Shown here: positions 36,842-45,951 of the stretch, piece by piece
Layout of the letters: every line of letters begins with the position of its first letter
Numbering within the stretch: the first letter of the stretch is position 1
Assembly: GCA_964460665.1 (NCBI GenBank)
Contig: CAYWSL010000006.1
Coordinates: 1 to 64,000, forward strand
Length of the DNA stretch: 64,000 nt
Direction of reading: 5' to 3'
From: K23-9 sp964460665
GTDB taxonomy: Bacteria > Planctomycetota > Planctomycetia > Pirellulales > Pirellulaceae
Program-made: the position numbers and the translations under genes
The notes under the pieces: model-generated
The model's database searches: none
What the model was told of the DNA's origin: nothing
Seen by the model: the letters and a program-made list of their open reading frames with translations, nothing else

Positions 36842-37034
36842 GTCCTGGTGAAGTGGACGTTTTCCTTGTTCGGGTGTGGNNNNNNNNNNNNNNNNNNNNN
36901 NNNNNNNNNNNNNNNNNNNNNNNNNNNNNNNNNNNNNNNNNNNNNNNNNNNNNNNNNNNNNNNNNNNNNNNNNNNNNNNTGATGGCAGACAAGTGAGTCC
37001 TGGTGAAGTGGACGTTTTCCTTGTTCGGGTGTGG
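36825..37034. other. false assembly gap between overlapping contigs
   Basis: A run of 100 N (36880-36979) is flanked by two identical 55-bp sequences (36825-36879 and 36980-37034). A perfect 55-bp overlap at both contig ends is what a de Bruijn assembler with k = 55 leaves behind. The real sequence probably runs straight through with one copy and no missing DNA. No gene is broken by it. Confidence 0.85.
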
Positions 37035-37150
37035 TAGCTGAAGTTCAACTTCTCATCGAAGCGAGCCGAGTTGTGGTAAGCTTTGGCTTGTAGGCTTGGG
37101 ATAAGCTATGAGTTTAAAAAGCGTAACTTTCAAAAGTTTGGGGACAGCCG

Positions 37151-37744
37151 ATGTCGATTGAGTTTTCGTGCACGAACTGTGGTGTTGGCTTACGCGTGCC
37201 CGAAGAACAGGCAGCAAACCGTGTTCAGTGCGGCAGTTGCGGATCAATGCAAACGGCTCCATCAAGCAATGGTTACTACGGCACGCAGGGACCAACATGG
37301 GATCCCGGCCAGCAGCCCGAGGTAAATCCGTATGCAACCAGCATTCCGGATCAAGCGTCTACCGTACCACCGCCGTATCAGCACATAAAAACGCGGGAAA
37401 GCGCGCAGTCGTCGTTAACTCCGCCAGCCATTTTCATTCTGGCCCTTTGCGGTCTGCAGTTCATCATTTACGCCTTGGGCGCAGTAGGTTTGGCGATCGA
37501 CATCGGGCAGGGGGCAGCAGATCCAGATACTGTTTCCACGCTTATCATGCTTGCGTGTGGGATCCTTTCGACATCCTTCGCGATGTTTGGTGCCTACTGC
37601 ATGTTGCGAATGAAGAACTTCCCCATGGCCATTGTTGGCGGTATTTGCGCGTTGGTTAGTGGAGTTGGATGCTGTTTTTTGCCAACCATATTCGCGGTTT
37701 GGGGTTTGGCGGCGACCTCAAGTGCCAAGCAATTTTTCGAGTAA
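37151..37744 (+). CDS. zinc-ribbon membrane protein of unknown function
   Basis: A 197-residue protein. The N-terminal zinc ribbon has CTNCG (Cys7, Cys10) and CGSCG (Cys27, Cys30). A low-complexity Pro/Ser/Tyr-rich linker follows (about 35-90), then four hydrophobic helices: IFILALCGLQFIIYALGAVGL, TLIMLACGILSTSFAMFGAYC, then MAIVGGICALVSGVGCC and ILPTIFAVWGLAATS-like segments. Zinc-ribbon plus membrane-helix proteins of this kind are widespread in planctomycetes, with no known function. It is followed at 57 bp by the PQQ-propeller protein in the same direction. Confidence 0.7.
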   Translation: MSIEFSCTNCGVGLRVPEEQAANRVQCGSCGSMQTAPSSNGYYGTQGPTWDPGQQPEVNPYATSIPDQASTVPPPYQHIKTRESAQSSLTPPAIFILALCGLQFIIYALGAVGLAIDIGQGAADPDTVSTLIMLACGILSTSFAMFGAYCMLRMKNFPMAIVGGICALVSGVGCCFLPTIFAVWGLAATSSAKQFFE

Positions 37745-37801
37745 GCGATCGGCTGGCTGTTTTTGCTGCGTTGAGTAGCTAGCACAACGAGGGAATGAAA
37801 A

Positions 37802-39589
37802 ATGTCGGATACTGGAGAAACTGAGACTCTAGATCCCGAAGTGGGTGCTTCTGATCCAGTCGGCTATCGCGTGTTACGGGTTTGGCCTGCCATCGTACTG
37901 GTGGTTCTGATGGTGGTTGCCAGGACCATTCACTGGCTACCAGCGGTTGCCGAGGACGGGCCTGCTAGTATTTGGATGGCATCCGCGTTCGGTCCTATGT
38001 TGTGCGGCATTGGCGTGGTTTTGTGGTGGCTGTTTGCAAGCCGCGCAAGCATCAAAGAAAAGTTGCTCGGGCTATTTGCGATTATCGTGATGGGCGCCGT
38101 CACAATTGCCTTAGTGGATCGATCGATGCACGGCCCGCCGATCATCGTGTTGGCACTTCCGCTGGGGATCGCAGCATTTGCGGCTGGCGCGACCCTGTTT
38201 TCACGCGTCTTGGCATTTCGTCGTGTCCTGATGGCGCTAGCGATTGCAATGACTGGCTTTGGTTTTTCGACGCTACTGCGCAATCACGGCATGTGGGGCA
38301 ACTTTGCAATGGAACTGGATTGGCGATGGGTGCCGTCTGGCGAAGATCGACTTGCGGATCGCGGTGACGTGACGCCTGTGTTGGTTTCAGAATTTGGCGA
38401 CGCATTACAAACAAGTCTGGACAACCCCGAATGGTCAGGGTTTCGCGGCAACAATCGCGATGGTCGCATCGTAGGTAGCGCGATCGATCATGACTGGGCG
38501 GCCAATCCACCCAAGGAAATTTGGAAGATCGACGTTGGTCCAGGTTGGTCTTCCTTCGCCGTGGCAGGGCCGTTGATCTTTACACAAGAGCAACGCGGCG
38601 ATCTGGAAACGGTGGTTTGCTACACGGCCGAGTCAGGGCAAGAAGTATGGACGCACGCCGTTGAATCCAGATTCACTGACGCGTTAGGTGGCGACGGTCC
38701 GCGCGCCACACCAACGATCGCCGACGGCGACCTATTTGTGGTGGGAGCATCGGGACACGTGATGCGTCTGGATGCCAAGACAGGTGAAGAGAAATGGCAA
38801 TCTGATCTTCGCGAACTTGCTGGACGTAAGCCACCGATGTGGGGATTCTGTTCTTCGCCGCTGGTTGTTGGAAACGTGGTCGTAGTGCACGCGGGCGGCA
38901 ATGGTGACAAAGGCATCTTGGCGTTGAACGTGAACACTGGCGAACTAGTTTGGTCTGCACAGTCGGGTGGACACTCATACAGTTCGCCGCAGCTATCCAG
39001 TTTCTTTGGACAAAACTACGTGGCGATGTTGACGAACGTCGGCTTGGACTTGGTCGATCCCAATTCGGGCGAAGTTTATTTGGATTACCAGTGGAACCAT
39101 GGCGGTGGATACCGGTCGCTTCAACCACTGGTCGATCGCAATCGTGTTTTGCTGCCAACCGGAATGGGCGTTGGCACACAGAGCATTACGCTTGGATCCG
39201 ACGATGGCAAGTTGTCTGCGACGGAGGATTGGTCGACGCTTCGATTGAAACCTGACTTCAATGACATGGTCGCGCACCAAGGGGCGATCTACGGATTCGA
39301 TGGAGACGTATTTACCTGTGTCGACTTAGAGTCTGGAAAGCGTAATTGGAAACGCGGACGCTACGGCAAAGGCCAAGTGATCCTGCTACCGGACCAAGAT
39401 CTACTGTTGGTTCTGACTGAAACAGGTGAAGCACTTCTACTGCAAACCAATCCGGAAAAGCACACCGAAGTAGCGCGAATGGAGATGATCACGGGACGAA
39501 CATGGACGCATCCGGTCTTGATCGGCGACCGGCTGTATGTGCGTAACTCTTCGCAGGCTGCCTGTTTTCAGCTGCCAACATTGAAATAG
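37802..39589 (+). CDS. membrane-anchored PQQ-like beta-propeller protein
   Basis: A 595-residue protein. The N-terminal part (about residues 25-170) holds four to five membrane helices. The rest (about 215-590) is a PQQ-type beta-propeller exposed to the periplasm, with blades such as VVCYTAESGQEVWTHAV, VMRLDAKTGEEKWQSDL, ILALNVNTGELVWSAQSGG and FTCVDLESGKRNWKRGRYG. The Ala-x-Asp-x-x-Thr-Gly-x-x-x-Trp repeat is clear. It lacks an obvious haem site or quinoprotein active-site Asp pair, so it may be a scaffold rather than a dehydrogenase. Related planctomycete proteins open with the same WSGFRGNNRDG sequence. Confidence 0.8.
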   Translation: MSDTGETETLDPEVGASDPVGYRVLRVWPAIVLVVLMVVARTIHWLPAVAEDGPASIWMASAFGPMLCGIGVVLWWLFASRASIKEKLLGLFAIIVMGAVTIALVDRSMHGPPIIVLALPLGIAAFAAGATLFSRVLAFRRVLMALAIAMTGFGFSTLLRNHGMWGNFAMELDWRWVPSGEDRLADRGDVTPVLVSEFGDALQTSLDNPEWSGFRGNNRDGRIVGSAIDHDWAANPPKEIWKIDVGPGWSSFAVAGPLIFTQEQRGDLETVVCYTAESGQEVWTHAVESRFTDALGGDGPRATPTIADGDLFVVGASGHVMRLDAKTGEEKWQSDLRELAGRKPPMWGFCSSPLVVGNVVVVHAGGNGDKGILALNVNTGELVWSAQSGGHSYSSPQLSSFFGQNYVAMLTNVGLDLVDPNSGEVYLDYQWNHGGGYRSLQPLVDRNRVLLPTGMGVGTQSITLGSDDGKLSATEDWSTLRLKPDFNDMVAHQGAIYGFDGDVFTCVDLESGKRNWKRGRYGKGQVILLPDQDLLLVLTETGEALLLQTNPEKHTEVARMEMITGRTWTHPVLIGDRLYVRNSSQAACFQLPTLK

Positions 39590-39713
39590 CGATCTGGCTG
39601 ATCTTGGTAAGATCGCACGGTAAATTGCATGAAAAATGCGTTAAGCGGCGGCTTTTGCGTCGAGGTTGCGGTGACGTTTTTGAAAAAATACCCCAGTCGG
39701 GGCTTCAAAAGAT

Positions 39714-39743
39714 TTGTAACGGCCCGACTGGCAGTGTTAAAAT
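39714..39743 (+). promoter_or_regulatory. candidate promoter of the cold-shock gene
   Basis: TTGTAA (39714-39719), 18 bases, then TAAAAT (39738-39743). Transcription from about 39750 would give a leader of about 73 bases before the cold-shock ATG. A C-rich/G-rich hairpin (CCCC AGTC GGGG, 39691-39702) lies just upstream. Confidence 0.35.
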
Positions 39744-39822
39744 TTTCATTGCGTGGGGGACGGCCTGAAATCACTTTGAAGAAGGCGAAAACCACGATCT
39801 CGTTTTTTTGGATTTGAGTTAG

Positions 39823-40032
39823 ATGGCTGAAGGTACTATCAAGCGTTTGACCGACAAAGGATTCGGTTTTATTGACACAGGAGCGGAAAAGGATCTCTTC
39901 TTTCATTGTTCGAACGTAGAAGTTTGTCGCTTCGATGACCTAAGAGAAGGTCAGCGCGTTACTTTCAATGAAGGGCAAGGACCAAAGGGGCCTCGCGCTG
40001 AAAACGTTGCACCTCTGGAATCAGAGCAGTAG
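39823..40032 (+). CDS. cold-shock domain protein
   Basis: A 69-residue single cold-shock (OB-fold) domain. The RNA-binding motifs RNP1 KGFGFI (residues 12-17) and RNP2 LFFHCS (25-30) are present, the second with Cys in place of the usual Phe and Phe in place of Val (canonical VFVHFS). The opening MAEGTIKRLTDKGFGFI is typical. Such proteins bind single-stranded RNA, melt structure and act at cold shock or in general growth. It is preceded by a 230-bp untranslated region and followed by a candidate terminator. Confidence 0.9.
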   Translation: MAEGTIKRLTDKGFGFIDTGAEKDLFFHCSNVEVCRFDDLREGQRVTFNEGQGPKGPRAENVAPLESEQ

Positions 40033-40137
40033 CAAACGTCGCGTTGAACGGAGTCGTGCGGTAGGGATCACCGCGCAGGAAAACACATTGCGACCTCCGC
40101 AGAAGTTGTCAGTCAGGCTACGAGCACTAGTGTGACG

Positions 40138-40171
40138 GACTCCCACTCTGCTGGAGGGTCGCTCTTTTTTT
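40138..40171 (+). terminator. possible intrinsic terminator after the cold-shock gene
   Basis: An imperfect stem, GACTCCC with GGAGGGTC around an 8-base loop, is followed by GCTC and seven T. It is about 105 bp after the cold-shock stop. The rest of the 313-bp gap to yaaA shows no gene. Confidence 0.4.
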
Positions 40172-40345
40172 GCAATGGCAATTGCGTCTAAGCCAACTCT
40201 CTTTGGCATTTGTGCTGTTTGAAAACGCACCGTCTGACATTCACCACTGAATCGCTACAAGCTGTTTTCTGGACTGGTTCATCGTTGATTGCCGGTCCGC
40301 TATCCTGCCCGACAAACTGTCCTACTACTCGCATGTGTTTTTGTC

Positions 40346-41122
40346 GTGATCATCCTGCTCTCGCCAGCAAAATCTTTAGATTTTGAATCCGCTGCCGCTG
40401 TCAAAACGTCCACCCAGCCAACATTCACAAAGCAATCATCCCAGTTGATGAAAACGCTTCGCGAACATTCCGCGCAGGACTTGGGAAAGCTGATGAAGCT
40501 AAGCGAGTCGCTGAGCGATCTGAATGCGAAACGCAACAAAGCGTGGAAGGCGAAGCATGACGCTGACAATTCCAAGGCGGCGGTCTTCGCTTTTCAAGGC
40601 GATGTGTACAAGGGCATGGATGTTGACACGATGTCGGCCGCCGAGGTGAAACGATGCCAAAAGCACGTGCGGATCTTGTCTGGTTTGTACGGCATACTGC
40701 GTCCGCTGGATTTGATACAGCCCTATCGCCTGGAAATGGGCACAAAGCTGAAAACGCCTAACGCAAAGAACCTTTACGAATTTTGGGACACAACGGTCCG
40801 CGATGCGATCCAGGCTGACTTGAAGAAACTGAAAAGTGATTTGATTGTCAACTTGGCGTCCAACGAATACTCCAAGGTTGCGAAGCTAAAAACGTGCGAC
40901 GGATCACAGATCATCACGCCCGCATTTCGGGATTTTAAAAATGGTCAGTACAAGATGATCAGTTTCTTTGCAAAACGAGCGCGTGGAATGATGACACGTC
41001 ACTTGATTTGCAATAGCGTCACTTCGGTAAAGGGAATCACGACTTTCAAGGCCGACGGCTACAAGTACAACAAAGAACTTTCGACGCCGACCGAGCCCGT
41101 GTTCACTCGAAAGGCTTCGTAG
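40346..41122 (+). CDS. yaaA: peroxide stress protein YaaA (UPF0246)
   Basis: A 258-residue YaaA/DUF328 protein. In E. coli YaaA limits free iron and DNA damage under peroxide stress and belongs to a fold that binds DNA with a helix-hairpin-helix-like motif. Conserved blocks seen are IILLSPAKSLDF (residues 2-13), FQGDVYKGMD, ILSGLYGILRPLDLIQPYRLEMGT and NLASNEYSKV. The GTG at 40346 gives the usual N terminus (family M-I-L-I-SPAK); the frame is open 19 codons further but that extension is not conserved. The stop is 3 bases before the gluQ start, so the pair is coupled. Confidence 0.9.
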   Translation: MIILLSPAKSLDFESAAAVKTSTQPTFTKQSSQLMKTLREHSAQDLGKLMKLSESLSDLNAKRNKAWKAKHDADNSKAAVFAFQGDVYKGMDVDTMSAAEVKRCQKHVRILSGLYGILRPLDLIQPYRLEMGTKLKTPNAKNLYEFWDTTVRDAIQADLKKLKSDLIVNLASNEYSKVAKLKTCDGSQIITPAFRDFKNGQYKMISFFAKRARGMMTRHLICNSVTSVKGITTFKADGYKYNKELSTPTEPVFTRKAS

Positions 41123-41125
41123 CCA

Positions 41126-42154
41126 ATGGCAAAAGGGCGCTTGGCACCATCGCCAACTGGGGCTCAGCATTTAGGCAATGCGCGTACTTACTTGCTGGCG
41201 TATTGGGCCGCGCGGCAGATGAACGCGGATCTGGTGATGAGGATCGAAGACATCGATTCGCCGCGCGTCAAACCTTGGGCGTCGCAGCAAGCGATCGACG
41301 ACCTGCACTGGCTTGGTATCGATTGGGAAGAAGGCCCGGACATTGGCGGGGCGAATGGGCCTTACGTTCAAACGCAGCGTTTCGACTTGTACCAGCATGC
41401 CTTGGAAAAGCTAATTGAATCCAATCGTGTATTTCCCTGTACCTGTAGCCGCAAAGACATTGCGGCCGCCGCGTCTGCTCCGCATGAGGCCGGGTCAGCA
41501 ACATACAAAGATGGCGCGACTGGAACCGAGGCAGCGTTCGCCCATGAAGGTGTCATCTACCCAGGAACTTGTGCGAAATGGCAAGTCGGCGACACGTTGC
41601 CCCCTGCAGGATCGTTCTGCTGGCGTTTTCGTTCGTCAGATCGAATGATTGATGTAGTCGATCTTGTGATGGGGCACGAGGCATGCAACCCGGCGCGACA
41701 GTTGGGCGCGTTTCCGATCACGCAAAAGAACGGCAAGATGTCGTATCAGCTAGCCGTCGTGGTCGACGACGCGATGATGGGAATCACGGACGTGGTTCGC
41801 GGTGGTGATTTGATCGCCAGCGCATTTCGGCAGATCGATCTGCGTTGTGCTTTGGATGAAGCGGGGGTTGCGGGCTACGCAGAACCGGGGCCTCGCTTTG
41901 CGCATGTTCCGATGGTCACCGGTCCGGACGGAAGACGATTGGCCAAACGACATGGCGATACCCGATTAAGCTACTTCCGCGAACAGGGTGCCAGTAGCGA
42001 ACAAATTGTGGGCTGGGCCGCTTACAGCGCGGGGATCGTGGAATCCGATGAGCCGATCCAAGCGCATGAAGTGATCTCGCACTTCGATTGGGACAAACTA
42101 CATCAACAGGATGTAGTCGTAGACGCTGCCGTTTGCATGAGCCGATGGTGTTAG
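41126..42154 (+). CDS. gluQ: glutamyl-Q tRNA(Asp) synthetase
   Basis: A 342-residue GluQ-RS. This truncated glutamyl-tRNA synthetase activates glutamate and attaches it to queuosine at position 34 of tRNA(Asp), without an anticodon-binding domain. The HIGH-equivalent is HLGN (15-18) in the opening RLAPSPTGAQHLGNARTYLL, and RIEDIDSPR follows. A zinc-site cysteine pair lies in PCTCSRKD, and KRHGD near residue 275 is the KMSKS equivalent. Its presence implies that queuosine modification operates. It starts 3 bp after yaaA and ends in a cluster of hairpins shared with the converging gene. Confidence 0.9.
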   Translation: MAKGRLAPSPTGAQHLGNARTYLLAYWAARQMNADLVMRIEDIDSPRVKPWASQQAIDDLHWLGIDWEEGPDIGGANGPYVQTQRFDLYQHALEKLIESNRVFPCTCSRKDIAAAASAPHEAGSATYKDGATGTEAAFAHEGVIYPGTCAKWQVGDTLPPAGSFCWRFRSSDRMIDVVDLVMGHEACNPARQLGAFPITQKNGKMSYQLAVVVDDAMMGITDVVRGGDLIASAFRQIDLRCALDEAGVAGYAEPGPRFAHVPMVTGPDGRRLAKRHGDTRLSYFREQGASSEQIVGWAAYSAGIVESDEPIQAHEVISHFDWDKLHQQDVVVDAAVCMSRWC

Positions 42155-42267
42155 TCGGCTTAAGACTTGACGACGCACTAGATGGAGACTGGTTCTGATC
42201 GGCCAATCGCCTGCGCGATTGTTCAGTCCGCATTGATTCCAAGGCCGGTGGGAACCGGCCCGGAATC
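42140..42267. other. cluster of three hairpins after gluQ
   Basis: AGCCGA/TCGGCT (42140-42160) straddles the gluQ stop. AATCGC-CTGC-GCGATT (42205-42220) is a perfect hairpin. GATTCC..GGCCGGT-GGGA-ACCGGCC..GGAATC (42235-42267) is a 13-bp stem with a small internal loop. No T-run follows, so this is either a palindromic repeat or a terminator working from both strands between converging genes. Confidence 0.5.
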
Positions 42268-42323
42268 CCCTACATACTGGGTACTGCGTACTGGTGATTC
42301 GCTCGAATGCCTACGACGGGATC

Positions 42324-42611
42324 CTATAGACCGTCGCTCTCCAGTTGCTCTTTGTAGGCGTCGCGTTCGCGGCGAGTGGCTTCTAGGTCGAAGATCAAGT
42401 ACTTCATGTCCAATCGCAGTTGCGACAGAGCTTCTTGAACAAGATTCAAGATTCGACGACGACGAGTGCTGCATTCAATCACGCGATGAAGGGCGGGCGT
42501 GATTGCGTCACGGTAACGGGCGGGAAGTGCGTTGATAGCTTCAGCCATCTCCTGCAATTCGGCGGGCGTTTCGTCAATTGGCTTGTTGTTTCCAATGGTT
42601 GTTTTAGGCAT
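42324..42611 (-). CDS. small conserved-looking protein of unknown function
   Basis: A 95-residue charged, mostly helical protein. The ATG at 42611 (MPKTTIGNNKPIDE) is preferred to the upstream extension. The middle contains LPARYRDAITPALHRVIECSTRRRRIL, and the end (LVQEALSQLRLDMKYLIFDL, then EATRRERDAYKEQL) is strongly coiled-coil-like. It has basic patches but no recognised DNA-binding fold. It stands alone, converging on gluQ. Being a regular, non-shadow frame with biased composition, it is probably a real gene and perhaps a structural or regulatory small protein. Confidence 0.6.
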   Translation of the reverse strand: MPKTTIGNNKPIDETPAELQEMAEAINALPARYRDAITPALHRVIECSTRRRRILNLVQEALSQLRLDMKYLIFDLEATRRERDAYKEQLESDGL

Positions 42612-42780
42612 GCGAGCTTTCAATCTTGACCCGAAGGTCATGGAGGGAAGGGATTACCAAGGGTGGTCGTGTGAAGTGCCATCCAATGCATCCGGGGTGC
42701 CACATTCCCTGCGGCGCCAAGTCACTTGGCGGTTAAGTCATTCTGTATTAACGACTTAGGTTAATTGGAAAGCTAGTGGT

Positions 42781-42908
42781 GCCGAAACGAAACGTTGAAA
42801 AAATACCACACTGTTTCGGCTTGGCTTTCGCACCTAAATCTTGGTACACAAACACCTTGCGCCAGCGGTGACGGGCTGGCGAACTGAGGTGGTGAAAAAT
42901 CAACCACC
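42781..42908. other. hairpin cluster in a 540-bp intergenic region
   Basis: The space 42612-43151 has no convincing gene but contains three stems: GCCGAAAC/GTTTCGGC (42781-42820, 8 bp perfect, 24-base loop), CGCCAGC/GCTGGCG (42860-42881) and GGTGGT/ACCACC (42888-42908). They fall within 130 bp and could be a structured leader of the exported protein at 43152, an untranslated RNA, or neighbouring repeats. Elsewhere in the interval nothing stands out. Confidence 0.4.
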
Positions 42909-43151
42909 GCGCGTTTACCGCACACCTAGCTACACGAATCGCCACGAGAGTGACTTTGCTGGAGCCCGTTTCTTGCCTGCCGAAATCAGTCGGCGTGGAC
43001 TAGCGGGTTGCGTCAAAGCCAATGTTGTTGGCGTCGTGAGGCCGATTGTTCCGACTTTGGACCCTCAGGTCAACGATTCATGCCTTGGACCACGCAGACA
43101 ACATCGAAATCGCGCTCAGTCGTTCCGTCTTGGCAAGACTTGAGTTTTCTA

Positions 43152-45839
43152 ATGCGCCTGGTTGCTTTGACCCTGATCGCGGCAATCGGTTTTGTCGGTA
43201 AAGTCAATGCACAGTTGTTCGACGCATTGGATGCCCATCCGCCTCGCTGGTCACTGGACACCTCGGACTGCGACGCGCGAGTGATTCAGCACAAGCATTT
43301 GGCCGACGGAGGATACGACGAACGTTCTTGCGAATCGATTACGTTCCAAGCGACGAATGGTAGCGAAGCGATTTTCGTCTATCCGATTGAACCGGTCGCT
43401 GTGATCGACGACCTGAACGCATCGCTGTACACGCTAAGCGCCAAGCCCGGTGTGCGAATTGGTTTTCGCGTTCGCTATCCATACGCGCGCGACGAAGAAA
43501 CACGTCGGCCCTTGCACGCCTACGTGTTTGGCGCGGCGTATAGCAAAACAGGCGAGTTCCAAAAAATCGGCGTTGGCATTGTCGAAAAAGCGGTGAGACT
43601 AAGGACGATTGCACTACGGCAAGAGCACGGATCTGCCGCTGACTTAGCTGACCCTTATGTGGATGCCGTCGTGATCAATGGTTTCACCGGCCCCGGAACC
43701 ACGGCTGTTCGTATCGATGACTTACACATTGATGGCTTGTTGCCGATCGGGCAAAACGGGCATGTCCCGCGTTCACGCAGTGAAGCAGATTTTGCTAAAG
43801 AGCGGTCAGCCAAACTAGACATCAATTCCGACGCGCGACTAAACGCTGTCTTTCCGACGGGCAAAGTCACCAAGATCCTTCAGCACAACGGCGAACCATT
43901 GAATTGGGTTCGAACGCTGGGATTCGACGGCGTACTTTTGTCGCGCCCACCGACCGCCGCCATTTTACGCGAGGCGATTCAATCGCGATTGCTGATCTAT
44001 GCTCCGCCGCCGACGGCACCGGACCGCGATTTGCAATCGCTGCTGGAACCGATTGCTGCTTGGTATATCGGGTCTGGATTGTCGCTTGATCGTCGACGTG
44101 TCGACCAAACGCGACTGACCGCAGAACGGCTGCGAGGTTTTCCGGCACGATGGCAGCGCCCGATCGTTGCCGCGCCTACCGAAAGCTGGCGCCAGTACTC
44201 GCCGCTAGTCGACGCCTTGATTGATGATTTACCGCCCCGTTTGCGGTCGGTCACACCACGTGAAGAAGTGGCAGAAATGATCACGACACAAAGTCGTGTC
44301 ACCAATCAAGTGCAAGTGGCCGCTGGAATCGCTTCGATGCCGCCTGAACGAGCGTTGCAGCAGGCACAAGTGATTGCCAATTCCATCGGCGCACCGCCAC
44401 CGAGTGTCTTTCGCTGGCACGCGATGTGGTTACAAGCGATGCGCAGCTTGGAGACAACGCCATCCGCCATCCTGTTTCGATCAAGCCGATCGCTATCATC
44501 GGGAATGGAAATCGATAGCCAGCGAGCCATGTCGCTTAGCTATGTCAATCGAATGATATCGATGGTGGCACCGTGGGTTTCCGGTTCCAGTCCAGCCACG
44601 CCACTTCCGATTGCGGGTGGTAACTATCGATGCGGTCGCATTCAGCAAGGCGAAACGGATGTGTTGATCATTTCTTCTACCGCGATTCGGGGCAATGAAG
44701 TTTTGGCTGGCGACGGTGCGGCGATCGACATTTTGCTTCCACCAGAAGACGCCGCCAAGAACGCTTGGCGGGCAACGGATTTCTCTGCCGAAAGAATCGC
44801 TTCGCAAACCACAGCCGAAGGAACGCGATTGCAAATCGTATCGCCAGATGCTGTGGAAGTCGTTGTGCTAAGTAGCGATCCGTCTGTCGGCGGCCGGCTT
44901 GCAACGTCCGCAGCTCGTTTCGCGCAGCAAGCGGGTTTGGATCGCTGGCAGTTGACCCAGGATTTGGTCGATCGGACGCGTCGTGATTGGAACGCCGCCG
45001 TCGAATCGCGCGCGACAACCCAGGCGAACCCAACTGACTTGTTATCAGTGGCCAGGCAAACGCTGGTGAATGCCGAGCCGCTTTATCGTGCGGGCGATGT
45101 GGGAGCGAGTATCCGAATGGCGCGCCGCGCGGACGCTTGGGCGCTGCGTAGTCGTTGGCAATTGTCCGAAGCGTTGATGCCGGATTGGCCCAACCCAACC
45201 AGTTGCCCATCCATGCAGTGTAGCGCCATGCTAGTTCAGATTGGTTTGCAGCCGCTGATGCGTGACGAAGGCTGGGGACGCAACCGGATGACAACGGGAT
45301 CGCTTGACCGACCCGAAGTGTTAGCAGAGAGTCGCTGGACGTTTGGCAAGCGATTGGATTCCACCGCACGCAGCGAAGTCAGTTTCGTGACACGCGGAAT
45401 GTTCGCTGGCCCAGGAGCATTGCGAGCACGTGTGGCGGCGATCAACGACGATCCGCTGCTAGGTGGCTACGAAGGCACGGCGATGCAGATCAGTAGCCCG
45501 TCAGTTCGCGTGCCGAAAGGAAAAGCGTTTCGAATCGATGCGATGGTAAGAACGCTGGGCTTCGGCGGGCCTCACCAAGGCGTGTTGGTTTACGACACCG
45601 TCGGCGGTCAAGAGCTAGGGGTATTGGTCCGCGGTGAATCAACTTGGACGCCGATCAGGCTGTACCGACAAGCGATTGGCGACCAGGAAGTGAAGGTCAT
45701 GTTTGAAGTCATTGGTGCTGGCGAAGTTATGGTGGACGAAGTCCGTTTGCAAATTTGGGAACCCAAGCGGCAGCAGTTTCTACCCATTCAACCAATTGCC
45801 GAACGCAATGAAGCCGATTCAGAAACCACCCGTCGTTGA
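43152..45839 (+). CDS. large exported protein of unknown function
   Basis: An 895-residue protein with a signal peptide (MRLVALTLIAAIGFVGKVNAQ, cleavage after NA-Q). The mature part has an N-terminal beta-rich region (about 25-200) ending with a typical 'RIDDLHIDGLLPIG' strand pair. A middle region follows with a TIM-barrel-like or glycosidase-like look (NWVRTLGFDGVLLSRPPTAAILREAI, then PIAAWYIGSGL). The helical part contains SLSYVNRMISMVAPWV, and the C-terminal beta-sandwich (about 740-895) resembles a carbohydrate-binding module. No catalytic residues can be named. A longer start at 43080 (MPWTTQ...) would also give a signal-anchor. I do not recognise a family; similar large planctomycete secreted proteins exist. 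Confidence 0.7.
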   Translation: MRLVALTLIAAIGFVGKVNAQLFDALDAHPPRWSLDTSDCDARVIQHKHLADGGYDERSCESITFQATNGSEAIFVYPIEPVAVIDDLNASLYTLSAKPGVRIGFRVRYPYARDEETRRPLHAYVFGAAYSKTGEFQKIGVGIVEKAVRLRTIALRQEHGSAADLADPYVDAVVINGFTGPGTTAVRIDDLHIDGLLPIGQNGHVPRSRSEADFAKERSAKLDINSDARLNAVFPTGKVTKILQHNGEPLNWVRTLGFDGVLLSRPPTAAILREAIQSRLLIYAPPPTAPDRDLQSLLEPIAAWYIGSGLSLDRRRVDQTRLTAERLRGFPARWQRPIVAAPTESWRQYSPLVDALIDDLPPRLRSVTPREEVAEMITTQSRVTNQVQVAAGIASMPPERALQQAQVIANSIGAPPPSVFRWHAMWLQAMRSLETTPSAILFRSSRSLSSGMEIDSQRAMSLSYVNRMISMVAPWVSGSSPATPLPIAGGNYRCGRIQQGETDVLIISSTAIRGNEVLAGDGAAIDILLPPEDAAKNAWRATDFSAERIASQTTAEGTRLQIVSPDAVEVVVLSSDPSVGGRLATSAARFAQQAGLDRWQLTQDLVDRTRRDWNAAVESRATTQANPTDLLSVARQTLVNAEPLYRAGDVGASIRMARRADAWALRSRWQLSEALMPDWPNPTSCPSMQCSAMLVQIGLQPLMRDEGWGRNRMTTGSLDRPEVLAESRWTFGKRLDSTARSEVSFVTRGMFAGPGALRARVAAINDDPLLGGYEGTAMQISSPSVRVPKGKAFRIDAMVRTLGFGGPHQGVLVYDTVGGQELGVLVRGESTWTPIRLYRQAIGDQEVKVMFEVIGAGEVMVDEVRLQIWEPKRQQFLPIQPIAERNEADSETTRR

Positions 45840-45951
45840 GCGCGTTTCACGCTAAATCTCGGCGAGGCTGTCGACAAGCCAACCAAGTCCAGGTGATAAT
45901 CATTGCTTCATTCAACGCTCCACTGAAAAAATCGATTGGGAACAGTATCTG

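Noticed and set aside
37041..37053. GAAGTT-C-AACTTC palindrome after the second gap
   Set aside because: Too short and isolated to call an operator or terminator; may be part of a degraded intergenic repeat.
44677..45369. 230-codon minus-strand frame
   Set aside because: Antisense to the large exported protein; no domain or signal visible.
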